This document shows positions 1-7,727 of a DNA stretch of 33,908 nucleotides, in pieces. The translations under genes and the position numbers were made by a program. Source of the stretch: an uncultured Bacteroidota bacterium (lineage in GTDB: Bacteria > Bacteroidota > Rhodothermia > Rhodothermales > Salinibacteraceae); NCBI GenBank assembly GCA_913055845.1, contig CAJXKO010000022.1, positions 1 through 33,908 on the forward strand. Reading direction: 5' to 3'. The notes beneath the pieces are model-generated. The model did not search any database and had not been told where the DNA came from. It saw only the letters and a program-made list of their open reading frames with translations. Each line of letters begins with the position of its first letter. The stretch's first letter is position 1.

Positions 1-77
1 GTCTTCCCGTGGTCCACGTGTCCAATCGTCCCTACGTTTACATGCGGCTTCTTGCGGTCAAACTGCTCTTTGGCCAT
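1..77 (-). CDS. tuf: Elongation factor Tu, N-terminal fragment (cut by window edge)
   Basis: EF-Tu is the GTPase that brings aminoacyl-tRNA to the ribosome. Only the first 25 codons are present, read leftwards from the ATG at 77-75. They begin [20 protein letters not shown] and run into the start of the GTP-binding P-loop (GHVDHGK), which is diagnostic for EF-Tu. The rest lies outside the window. No Shine-Dalgarno sequence precedes the ATG. The gene seems to be the first of its transcription unit, because about 690 bases without a recognisable gene lie upstream of it. Confidence 0.95.
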   Translation of the reverse strand, partial: MAKEQFDRKKPHVNVGTIGHVDHGK

Positions 78-765
78 AGCGAGTCTGCGAGTCTATTCGT
101 GACTGGGCGAGTAGCGAGAATGGCGAAATTGCCCCAAAACTGGAAGCGGGGAGGTGCCTACCTCGGGATGACACCGCAGAGCAGGCAAACCATACGGTCC
201 CGAATATCCTTCGAGACCGCATCTGAGACGCGCCCGACCCTTTTTCGACGCCTCCGACCGGCACAAGGGGAAGTCACCCGTCGGGCCGTTGGCGCTCAGT
301 GTGCAGTCCGAAACAACCTTCTCCTTGGATCAGGGTTCCGGCACGGCTTTGACTTCACTGGCTTTCCAACTCGGCACTCCGGGTGGTGTTTTCAGGGCCT
401 CGTGCGCGTGTGATCGATACCCTTAAGAAAATCCGCGGCACTCCGCCTCGCTGTCGAGATGTCTCGCTCACAACAGCCTCCTCCTCGTCTCAGAGGGATC
501 AGCCCAAAAACTGCGACACCGGTCTACCACCCTCTTGCTTCGTACGGCTCCATGAAAGGATGCCGGAATTTCGACGCAGGGGTTTTCTTTCAATCCGACA
601 CGGCCTTTCTTCGTAGATAGAACTCGGGGCGTAGTACTCCACGACGACGGTTTCCCCTCCCAACCGTCCCCTGAACAAGATCAGTCGTCAAGCAGGTCTA
701 CGAGGGGCCTTCGGTCCGGTTCGTCCAGTTTCTTTTGCTCTTTTCTTTTGCCCTGCCCCCCAGCA
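78..765. other. Gene-free stretch between divergent tuf and the SLC13 transporter
   Basis: About 690 bases separate two divergently transcribed genes, so promoters for both should lie here. Reading frames in it are rich in Arg, Ser and Pro, have no family resemblance, and overlap each other on both strands. I take them as chance frames. I looked for tRNA T-arm signatures on both strands, because tuf is often preceded by tRNA genes, and found none. I see no convincing -35/-10 pair or Bacteroidota-type promoter. A pyrimidine-rich run lies just before the transporter start, around 728-763. Confidence 0.5.
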
Positions 766-2553
766 ATGGACCCGCAGTTGCTGATTGTTTTTGTCATCCT
801 CGGCGTTACAGTAGCGCTGATCATCACGGAAGCGTTCCGCATTGATGTTGTGGCGATCCTTGCGATGTTGTCGCTGGCTTGGGCCGGCAGCATTACGCCC
901 CAACAGGCCCGGTCTGGCTTTTCCAGCAACGCCGTCCTGGCCATTATCGCGGTGATGGTGATGGGACGCGGCCTCTACAAGTCCGGAATCACGGAGAAGA
1001 TCGCGAACTTCATCCTCCAGGTGGCTGGCACCGGTCGCCGCCAAATTATCTCCACGGTATCGGTCACGGTGGGGCTCATGTCGGGCCTGATGCAGAACTT
1101 GGGAGCGGCGGCGCTTTTCCTGCCGGTGATGACGGGGATCTCGAAACGGGAGAAAATCTCGATCTCCAGCCTGTTGATGCCCATGGGATTTGCGGCCTTG
1201 CTCGGAGGGACCCTCACCATGGTGGGCACCAGTTCCCTCATCGTCCTCAATGACCTGCTGACAGCCCGCGGCCTCCCGCCCTTCGGGCTGTTCAGCGTGC
1301 TGCCCATCGGGCTGGTCCTCTTGCTGATGGGGGTGGCCTACTTCTCTGTGCTTGGACCGTATGTTCTCCCCTCTAAGCGCGAGGAAAGCGAGAGCACAAG
1401 CCCTGGACAGAAGTTGCTCAACGTGTGGGGACTTTCCGATACCATCTACACGTTTCGCATCCCCACCGGCAGTTCCCTCGTCGGCAAGTCGGCCGAGGAA
1501 TCCCAAATGGGAGCCACGTACAATGTGAATCTATTGGAGGTGTACGACGACCAGAGCTCCGACTACGACATCTGGCACCAAGTTCGGTTTGAGGAGGGAC
1601 AGCACATTGTCGTTCAAGGCCGTGACGCAGACATCGAGGCCTTTAGAGCGGCCCACGATCTTCAACTCACAGAGGCGAAAGATAAAGCAAACGTCGGGGC
1701 GAACGGTGGGTACCTGGAAGTCGTCGTTCCGGCTCGATCGAGCCTGGTAGGGAAGACGCTCCGGGAGGTGCCCCTCCGGGAGACGTATAACGCGCAGGTG
1801 GTGCTCTTTTTCAGTGGAAGCGAAGTCATCGAGGAGGGCCTGGCCGACCGCGTGATTCAGGCGGGCGACACGATGGTATTGCACGCAAAATGGGAGAGCC
1901 TCCAGTTCTTTCGCGAGAGCGAGGACTTCATCGTGGTCACCCCTGTTCAGTACGATTTGAAGAAGCCCGAAAAAGCTTGGCTCGCCGTTGCTAGTTTCGC
2001 GGGAGCGATCGGGATCGTACTCTCCCTTGACCTCCCCATCTCCATCGGATTCCTCACCGGGGCTGTCGCCATGATTCTGGGCGGGGTACTTACCATTGAG
2101 GAAGCCTACCGGGCCATTGAGTGGAAGGTTGTATTTTTGATTTCCGGCCTCATTCCCATTGGTATCGCGATGGAGGAGTCTGGGGCTGCGTCAGTAATCG
2201 CGGAAACCTTGGTGGGAGTGGTGCAGGGTGTACATCCGTTTTTCATTCTGTTTGCCCTGGGTATCCTGATGACAATCTTCTCGCTGATCATGTCAAATGT
2301 GGCCGCTACGGTGCTCATGGTGCCACTAGTGCTGGAAATGGCCCAGAACGTGGCCGGCTTGTCATCCCAAGTCTTGGTGTTGCAAGTAGGCCTCTGTGCG
2401 GCGAATTCTTTCATCCTTCCCACCCATCACGTGAATGCCCTTCTCATGACTCCTGGGGGCTACCAGGTTCCCGATTACCTGCGTGCGGGAAGCATCCTCT
2501 CCCTCATCTTCGTGACGATCACTTCGTCCATGCTCTACGTCTTCTACATGTAA
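766..2553 (+). CDS. SLC13/DASS-type membrane transporter with two RCK_C (TrkA-C) domains
   Basis: This is a 595-aa predicted inner-membrane permease of the SLC13/divalent anion:sodium symporter group. Hydrophobic segments occupy about residues 5-200 and 403-595. The central soluble part holds two similar RCK_C domains (about 228-300 and 318-392), each starting with a pattern like SSLVGK; the group is known for such inserts, which are thought to bind regulatory ligands. I start at the ATG at 766; an in-frame TTG at 748 would add six residues (MPCPPA) and is less likely. The first half has VGTSS (153-157) where many DASS carriers have an SNT motif. The substrate (sulfate, dicarboxylate or another anion) cannot be told. 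It is a lone plus-strand gene. Confidence 0.85.
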   Translation: MDPQLLIVFVILGVTVALIITEAFRIDVVAILAMLSLAWAGSITPQQARSGFSSNAVLAIIAVMVMGRGLYKSGITEKIANFILQVAGTGRRQIISTVSVTVGLMSGLMQNLGAAALFLPVMTGISKREKISISSLLMPMGFAALLGGTLTMVGTSSLIVLNDLLTARGLPPFGLFSVLPIGLVLLLMGVAYFSVLGPYVLPSKREESESTSPGQKLLNVWGLSDTIYTFRIPTGSSLVGKSAEESQMGATYNVNLLEVYDDQSSDYDIWHQVRFEEGQHIVVQGRDADIEAFRAAHDLQLTEAKDKANVGANGGYLEVVVPARSSLVGKTLREVPLRETYNAQVVLFFSGSEVIEEGLADRVIQAGDTMVLHAKWESLQFFRESEDFIVVTPVQYDLKKPEKAWLAVASFAGAIGIVLSLDLPISIGFLTGAVAMILGGVLTIEEAYRAIEWKVVFLISGLIPIGIAMEESGAASVIAETLVGVVQGVHPFFILFALGILMTIFSLIMSNVAATVLMVPLVLEMAQNVAGLSSQVLVLQVGLCAANSFILPTHHVNALLMTPGGYQVPDYLRAGSILSLIFVTITSSMLYVFYM

Positions 2554-3346
2554 CGGCCTGCTCGGAGGGCCCCGGGCGGACCTATCCAAGGCGACTATCG
2601 CTATTCTGTTGACTGGCGCCTCGGTAGTCGGTCGCAGCAATTTGCTGGAGACAAACAGAGAAACTCCTTCGGCCCACACTCGATACTTGGTAGATGGACG
2701 CGTTAGCTCTCGGCCGTGCATCCGACCATCCATTGAGGGCTTTGCCTCTTCGTTCTTCCCTTGACGAATCCACCCATCCATGAGGTCTCGTTCCGCAAGA
2801 AGCCAGAAGGTTCAACCTCATACGCGAAGTGGAGAATTGACCTCCCAGTCGGGCATCATCACCGGTCGTCTCGCCGACTGGGCTGAGGCGCTGGAGACGA
2901 CCAGCGCCGATCTACTCGACGCCATGGACCGGGCCGAGGTGGACCCTCTCATCGACACGGGCACATCGAAGGACGGAGAAGGCCACCAACGGCCGACCAA
3001 TCCGGAGCTTCGGTGTATTGCGATGACCGAGGCGGACGTAGGACGAGTCACCGCCGAGCTGCTTGAGATTGCCCCTGTACAGTCCCAGAACTGAGTGAGC
3101 ACGCGGTCTTGTACCGATCAGAAAGTGCTCATCCCAGAGTGGGGCCAGCTGGGTGTACGTCGTCCCCAGACGCTCGACAGGGCCTCTCTGCACCTGATTC
3201 GGAACTGACTGCGGCAGCCCCCCGATGATCATCGGTCGAGGATGCCCACCAAGCACAATCCCTTTCTCCCTCCGGCCGGGAGTGTCTACCAGCCACTGAT
3301 TCGTGCCCCTTTCGCTTCGCAACCCGGGAAGTCTCCCATCCCCCCC
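2554..3346. other. Intergenic stretch between convergent genes, mostly without recognisable content
   Basis: About 790 bases lie between the end of the transporter and the end of the 75-aa gene on the opposite strand. One possible small plus-strand gene sits at 2780-3094 and is listed separately. The remainder (2554-2779 and 3095-3346) holds only overlapping low-quality frames on both strands. I see no clear terminator; GC-rich sequence just after the transporter stop (about 2556-2575) could form a weak hairpin. A decayed gene is possible but cannot be shown. Confidence 0.4.
2780..3094 (+). CDS. Possible small hypothetical protein or gene remnant
   Basis: This 104-codon frame is doubtful. 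From about residue 20 the translation is Asp/Glu-rich with mostly G or C at third codon positions, like the real genes nearby (for example LADWAEALETTSADLLDAMD). The first 20 residues are Arg/Ser-rich and unlike coding sequence here, so a true start would be further in or lost. I recognise no domain. It may be the tail of a decayed gene, or chance. No ribosome binding site or promoter was seen. Confidence 0.3.
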   Translation: MRSRSARSQKVQPHTRSGELTSQSGIITGRLADWAEALETTSADLLDAMDRAEVDPLIDTGTSKDGEGHQRPTNPELRCIAMTEADVGRVTAELLEIAPVQSQN

Positions 3347-3574
3347 TCACGTCACCAGTTGGCCTGCCTCATCCATTAGTCGCTTGAAACGGTGGGCCGT
3401 CGAGACGCTTTCGAAGGCCAGTTCCCAGCTGTGCGTTCCAACCCGTGAGAGGTTAAAATCGGATGGATCGAAGCCCGCCGGGACGGCGAGATGCACGACG
3501 GCGTACATGCGCTTCTTCGTGTCGGTGGTCACGGTCACGACGTTTTCGTGACGCTCGACCTCGATCGGTATCAT
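3347..3574 (-). CDS. Small conserved-looking hypothetical protein, 75 aa
   Basis: I do not recognise the family. The start chosen is the ATG at 3574 (MIPIEVERHENVV...). A start 12 codons further up would add a hydrophobic stretch that looks like intergenic sequence. The protein is compact and mixed alpha/beta in appearance: beta-prone VVTVTTDTKKRMYAVVHLAV, then a hinge, then a charged helix ending KRLMDEAGQLVT. It has no signal peptide or membrane segment and no cysteines. It lies 60 bases after the stop of the Ig-like lipoprotein on the same strand, so the two may share a transcript, although AT-rich sequence just upstream (about 3580-3598) could also hold its own -10 region. Confidence 0.6.
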   Translation of the reverse strand: MIPIEVERHENVVTVTTDTKKRMYAVVHLAVPAGFDPSDFNLSRVGTHSWELAFESVSTAHRFKRLMDEAGQLVT

Positions 3575-3634
3575 TGTGCTAAGAAATATTAAGGATATCG
3601 TGGCCGGCACTAGCTCCCTCTCGCGAAAAACGCG

Positions 3635-5269
3635 TTATGGACGACGGGCCTCGTCTCTCTTCGGGGCACGGACAACAACTTCTCCTGAGGGGGACCGATG
3701 AACCGTTGCGCCTTCAGTGGGCGTAAGCGCCTGCAACGACGATCCGGCCTGTGAATCCGCACTCTTGCTGGTAGACGATGGTGTGAGAACAACCTCCAAA
3801 CTCCCATTTGGACCCTCTACAGTGACGGTGACGCTCGCAACCTTTGGACTTCCGTCTTCCTCCATCTCTAAGTCCTCGACGACTCGAAACGTGAAGGAGG
3901 TGGTCTCCTCCATGTTGACGATGTCTCCGGCGTCAAACCCGTCGTTGTCATTATCACTGATGTCGGTGTCGTCAAGGGTGACATCGGTGTTGCCCACCGC
4001 CTTTACTTTGGTCCCTTCTGCCTGCACCTGAATGCTGGTTCCAGGCGCGAGCGGATTGTTGTTTTCCGCATCCCACACACTCAAACTGAACGTCTGTGGC
4101 GGCTCTTCTTCGACCGAGGCCGGATCTACAACCACCTCCGGCCGCCCCGAGAAGACAACGGGGATGGTCTCTGAGATTGTGTTCTCGTTCCCAGTCTCCG
4201 CAGGATCCGGGCAGTTGTTCGGATCTACCACTTCGTTTACATCATCGGTCCCCACGGTTTCTGCCCAAACTGTTCCCACTCCACCGTCCGGAAGCGGCTC
4301 AGCAGACGTGAGGGAGACGGATCCTTGCCCCTGTTCACCGGTCTGGGCAGCCCCCCCAATGAGCCCGGCGTTGGTACTAAAGTAGACCGATGTGCCCGGC
4401 ACGACAGGATTCCCGAACTTGTCCCCCACGAAGACTTGGACCGGGTTCGTAACGCCGACGTCCCGAAGCCCCGGGAAATTGGACTGGGCGGCTCCGAGGC
4501 TAAAGTGGCATTTGTTCGGAAGCCCACCGTGGATGGTAAGACTTACGGGTTTGGACTCAAACTCGGTGCCGTCGGGGCGCTGTGTCTGCGCCACAAGCTG
4601 TACAACACCAGCCGTCTTTCCACTCGATACATTCACCGTTGCCTGGCCCTGCCCGTTGGTGGTTACTGTACTGGGCGTAAGGGTGGCGTCGCCAGGTTGT
4701 TGGGATAACCGGAAGTTGACGTCCACGGCCTGATCAATTCCAATGGCCTTGCCCGTCGAATCTACGACCTGGAAGGTGAGACGGGCGACGCTCGTCCCCC
4801 CACTCTCCTGCACCCGGATTGTACTCGTAGTTTGACTCTGCAGAAGGATATCCGTGGGACGTCCGGGGGCACGAGCCTCCTCGCCCCCCATGTTGAGGGT
4901 AAACCCGAGTTCACTCACCGTCCCTACATCAGGGGATACCTGTCGCACCTGCTGGGCGGTCGCCTCTCCCTTGGTGACGATGACCGTGACCTCGGCCGTT
5001 TGGTTCACCTCGAGGGTCTCGGAGAAACGCCCTACAGAGTCCGTTTCGGCCGTGCGCTCGACGTCCTCTCCAGTATCGTCCGTAAACTGAAACGTCACCA
5101 GTGCTCCCTCCACAGGATTTCCCGTATCGTCTAGGACGCGACCGGGAATGGTGACGTCCCCGTCTCCCCCACCACCCACGTCGCACGCCGCTCCACTAAG
5201 GATCAAGAATAGGGCAACAACACCGAGGGTGAGGGCACGACCGATGGGGCGAGCAAATGACTGGGACAT
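3635..5269 (-). CDS. Surface lipoprotein with bacterial Ig-like repeats
   Basis: This 544-aa protein starts at the ATG at 5269 (MSQSFARPIGRAL...), which gives a clean lipoprotein signal peptide: Arg in the n-region, a hydrophobic core at about 12-24, and LSGAAC with the lipidated Cys at residue 29. An upstream in-frame start would place 29 non-signal residues first and is rejected. After a Gly/Asp linker comes a carboxypeptidase-regulatory-like beta sandwich (about 38-100; G-V-LDDTGNPVEGA pattern), then at least three Big_1/invasin-like Ig units. These are marked by repeated phrases such as DSTGKAIG, DKFGNPVVPGTS and DAENNNPLAPGTS, and by GQGQATV/GQGSVSL strands. The protein is very acidic, as in halophiles, and has no visible catalytic domain. 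A role in adhesion or as a cell-surface structural protein is inference. Confidence 0.75.
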   Translation of the reverse strand: MSQSFARPIGRALTLGVVALFLILSGAACDVGGGGDGDVTIPGRVLDDTGNPVEGALVTFQFTDDTGEDVERTAETDSVGRFSETLEVNQTAEVTVIVTKGEATAQQVRQVSPDVGTVSELGFTLNMGGEEARAPGRPTDILLQSQTTSTIRVQESGGTSVARLTFQVVDSTGKAIGIDQAVDVNFRLSQQPGDATLTPSTVTTNGQGQATVNVSSGKTAGVVQLVAQTQRPDGTEFESKPVSLTIHGGLPNKCHFSLGAAQSNFPGLRDVGVTNPVQVFVGDKFGNPVVPGTSVYFSTNAGLIGGAAQTGEQGQGSVSLTSAEPLPDGGVGTVWAETVGTDDVNEVVDPNNCPDPAETGNENTISETIPVVFSGRPEVVVDPASVEEEPPQTFSLSVWDAENNNPLAPGTSIQVQAEGTKVKAVGNTDVTLDDTDISDNDNDGFDAGDIVNMEETTSFTFRVVEDLEMEEDGSPKVASVTVTVEGPNGSLEVVLTPSSTSKSADSQAGSSLQALTPTEGATVHRSPSGEVVVRAPKRDEARRP

Positions 5270-5683
5270 GGGAGGTGGGGAATAAGGTCGGAGACTGATG
5301 CAATGGTCTAGAGCGGCAAGAAGCGTTCCTAGACTTGTCCCCCGGGGCTCTTTCACTGGTCGGGAGGAAGAGCCCGCTCGTTGCCTCTTCTGCCTTCCCC
5401 CTTCTCAGTCCCCCAGGGTTATTGGCACGCGAGCCAAGGGACACGGCGGTCAGACAGGGACCACCGGAGAAGATTGAAGATGTGCTTTGCTGCGGTGGGA
5501 CGCCCAACCCTGGAATTCCCCATCGAAGCCCCCCTGGAATCCTCACCGCGACATCGCTCGAAGCGGTGATGTCCCATTGAACACGAGGGCAAACGACGTG
5601 GAAAAATGCCCCCGGCGATACGATTTTCTACGGCATACCTTTCTACGGTCTCGCCCCAACCGCTCGCGAAAAGTGCCACGCGC
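5270..5683. other. Intergenic region between scpA and the lipoprotein gene
   Basis: About 415 bases lie beyond the scpA 3' structure. A hairpin at 5550-5573 can form by pairing GACATC with GATGTC (plus GCT/AGC). An overlapping alternative pairs CACCGC (5544-5549) with GCGGTG (5563-5568), and the two foldings exclude each other. The lipoprotein promoter should lie in the last 150 bases before 5269, but I see no strong match. No coding frame here looks real. Confidence 0.4.
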
Positions 5684-5753
5684 GATGGACGGTGGGGCCG
5701 TTCAAGACACTGCTCTACCGCGGGGGAGACGGCTCCTCCCCCACCGTTCCATC
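5684..5753 (-). terminator. Large hairpin across the scpA stop codon
   Basis: GATGGACGGTGGGG (5684-5697) is the reverse complement of 5739-5753 apart from one bulged base. The intervening sequence holds the scpA stop codon (5717-5715). An alternative local stem pairs GGGGGAG (from about 5722) with CTCCCCC. No U-run follows on the minus strand, so this may be a factor-dependent end or a 3'-protecting structure rather than a classical intrinsic terminator. Confidence 0.45.
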
Positions 5754-6524
5754 CCCTTGAGTGGATGGTAAATTCTGCGAGTCCGGACCCTCAACCTGGA
5801 AGGAGGTCCCCTCACGCGCCTCCACGACGAAGTTGGAGGTAGTGTCACCCACGCGGAGGCGAAGGTGGTGCTGGCGGGCCAATTCGAGCAGAGCGAGGAA
5901 CGTCGCGATGACGAACCCTCTCGATTGCGATTGGACCAGCGCGTGGAAGGATACCTCCGATTCACGATCAAGCCGCCGCAAAACGTACCGCTGCTGCTCT
6001 TCAACGGTGTACTCGACCGGTTCCACTTCGTGGACGGGTGCTTCGTCTTCCTCCTCCACCTCAAGAACGCGCCCCAGGGCCTCGACGAGCTCGTAGACCG
6101 AGGCATCGACCTCCACCTCATGGCGCTTTTCCACCCGCTCCCGGTCGTCCGCCGCATCGCCCCGCACAAAGTGGTCACGACGGTGTTCGCGCCGGGTCGA
6201 TAATTGATCGGCGGCCTCCTTGAACCGTACGTACTCCAGCAGCCGCTCCACCAGCTCTCGTCGTGGATCAACCGCCTCCCCCTCGTCGTCGGTCTCCTGT
6301 GAGGGCAGCAGCATACGGGCCTTGATGTTAATGAGAAGCGCCGCCATGTAGATGAAGTCACCGACCCCGTCGAGGTCAATCTCTTCCATCACCCGCACGT
6401 AGGCGAGGTACTCATCCGCAATGCGGGCGATGGGAATGTCGTAGATGTCAATTTCGTCCCGCTTGATAAAAAACAGGAGCAGATCCATTGGCCCCTCAAA
6501 TTGCTCCAGTTCAACACGGTACAT
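5715..6524 (-). CDS. scpA: Segregation and condensation protein A
   Basis: ScpA is the kleisin subunit of bacterial SMC condensin; it bridges the SMC heads together with ScpB and helps chromosome segregation. The 269-aa product starts MYRVELEQFEGPMDLLLFFI, the typical ScpA N-terminus (xxLExFEGPLDLLLxLI), followed by DIYDIPIARIADEYL and the helical MAALLINIKARMLLP segment that contacts SMC. A variable acidic middle follows, then a C-terminal winged-helix part (FVIATFLALLELAR at about 203-216). The tail after about residue 240 is low-complexity and extra. galE ends 66 bases upstream on the same strand, so cotranscription is possible. scpB and smc are not in the window. Confidence 0.93.
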   Translation of the reverse strand: MYRVELEQFEGPMDLLLFFIKRDEIDIYDIPIARIADEYLAYVRVMEEIDLDGVGDFIYMAALLINIKARMLLPSQETDDEGEAVDPRRELVERLLEYVRFKEAADQLSTRREHRRDHFVRGDAADDRERVEKRHEVEVDASVYELVEALGRVLEVEEEDEAPVHEVEPVEYTVEEQQRYVLRRLDRESEVSFHALVQSQSRGFVIATFLALLELARQHHLRLRVGDTTSNFVVEAREGTSFQVEGPDSQNLPSTQGDGTVGEEPSPPR

Positions 6525-6590
6525 GGTGGCGGAGTCTCGGTGCAGGGAAGTCAGGTTGAGGCAACGGAGCGGGGACGACGCGGGGCGGGG

Positions 6591-7577
6591 CTATTCGGCA
6601 GGGTTGTACCCGTCTGGATGGCGGCGGTGCCACGCCCACGCCGTGCCGATAATATCCTCAAGGTCGCCGTACTGAGGCGTCCAGCCGAGCTCGTCTCGAA
6701 TCTTGTCGCTGCTGGCGATAAGAGTGGCCGGGTCGCCGGGACGGGGGGCACCCACCTCCGCGGGAATCTCTTGGCCCGTCACGCGCCGAGCCGTTTCGAT
6801 CACCTCTCGCACGCTGTATCCCTCTCCGTTCCCCAGGTTGTACACGCGACTGCCGTCGTCCAGGGCTTCGAGGGCGAGGATGTGAGCCTCTGCGAGATCG
6901 AGGACGTGGACGTAGTCGCGTACGCACGTGCCGTCGGGGGTATCGTAGTCGTCGCCGAAGATCACGATTTTGTCGCGCTGGCCCAGTGCAACCTCCAAGA
7001 CGATGGGAATGAGATGGGTCTCCGGGTCGTGGTCCTCCCCCTGATCAGGCCCAGCTGCCCCCGCAGCATTGAAGTACCGAAGGGCCGCAAATCGCAAATT
7101 ATGTGTCTCGTCAAGCCAGTGGAGCATTCGCTCCAGAATGAATTTGGATTCGCCGTAGGGGCTCCCCGGAGCGATGGTCACCTCCTCGTCGAGCGGAATG
7201 CGCTCCGGTACCCCAAACAGATTGGCCGTGGAGGACAAAATAAAGCGCTCCACGTCGTACTCCACGGCCGATCGCATCAAGTTGATGCCACAGCGCACAT
7301 TGTCGTCGAGGTAGAGAAACGGCTCTTCCATCGACTCCCCCACCAGTGTATTGGAGGCAAAATGCATGATCGCCTCCGGACGGTGGTCGGACAGGACGTG
7401 CTCCACCTGGTCTCGGTGTCGCAGGTCGGCCTCTACAAACCCTGCCTCGGCCGGCACGGCGGCCCGATGGCCCTGCGAGAGATTGTCGAGCACAACGACG
7501 TGGTGGCCGGCATCGACCAGCCGCCGGGCGACGGTGCTTCCGATGTATCCGGCACCGCCGGTGACGAGAACACGCAT
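6591..7577 (-). CDS. galE: UDP-glucose 4-epimerase (GalE-type NAD-dependent sugar epimerase)
   Basis: This 328-aa extended short-chain dehydrogenase interconverts UDP-glucose and UDP-galactose in the cytosol, feeding the Leloir pathway and surface polysaccharide synthesis. The start at 7577 gives [14 protein letters not shown] directly, with the NAD-binding GxxGxxG at residues 7-13. A start 11 codons upstream would precede this without purpose. The catalytic triad region is visible: SST at 115-117, and YGESK with Tyr141 and Lys145. [14 protein letters not shown] and [14 protein letters not shown] near the C-terminus are typical of GalE. The gene is separated from pnp by a strong hairpin, so it likely starts its own unit with scpA downstream. 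Confidence 0.9.
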   Translation of the reverse strand: MRVLVTGGAGYIGSTVARRLVDAGHHVVVLDNLSQGHRAAVPAEAGFVEADLRHRDQVEHVLSDHRPEAIMHFASNTLVGESMEEPFLYLDDNVRCGINLMRSAVEYDVERFILSSTANLFGVPERIPLDEEVTIAPGSPYGESKFILERMLHWLDETHNLRFAALRYFNAAGAAGPDQGEDHDPETHLIPIVLEVALGQRDKIVIFGDDYDTPDGTCVRDYVHVLDLAEAHILALEALDDGSRVYNLGNGEGYSVREVIETARRVTGQEIPAEVGAPRPGDPATLIASSDKIRDELGWTPQYGDLEDIIGTAWAWHRRHPDGYNPAE

Positions 7578-7643
7578 ACGTACTGGGAGGAGACTTGAGA
7601 AACGAGGCACTTGGCGCTAGAGAGGGGATGTTTCCCCCTACAC

Positions 7644-7676
7644 GAAAGGCGAGAGCCGGACGGGCCCTCGCCTTTC
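7644..7676 (-). terminator. Hairpin terminator after pnp
   Basis: The 10-base arms GAAAGGCGAG (7644-7653) and CTCGCCTTTC (7667-7676) pair perfectly. On the minus-strand transcript the stem extends inward by four more pairs, one of them G-U, to a five-base loop at 7658-7662. It lies 50 bases after the pnp stop and before galE. No long U-run follows. Confidence 0.7.
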
Positions 7677-7727
7677 ACTACTGCGTTCTCTGTGTACCGC
7701 AGACGGCCAGCGGACCCGTCGCGGAGA

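Noticed and set aside
9-413. 134-codon plus-strand frame at the left edge
   Set aside because: It is antisense to the tuf start and then runs through non-coding sequence; Arg/Ser-rich with no family resemblance.
78-765. tRNA genes upstream of tuf
   Set aside because: I looked for the T-arm consensus (GGTTCGAnTCC-type) on both strands and found no match with a possible acceptor stem.
2912-3322. 136-codon minus-strand frame in the convergent intergenic region
   Set aside because: Some stretches look protein-like, but it overlaps a competing plus-strand frame with better codon pattern, and no domain is recognisable.
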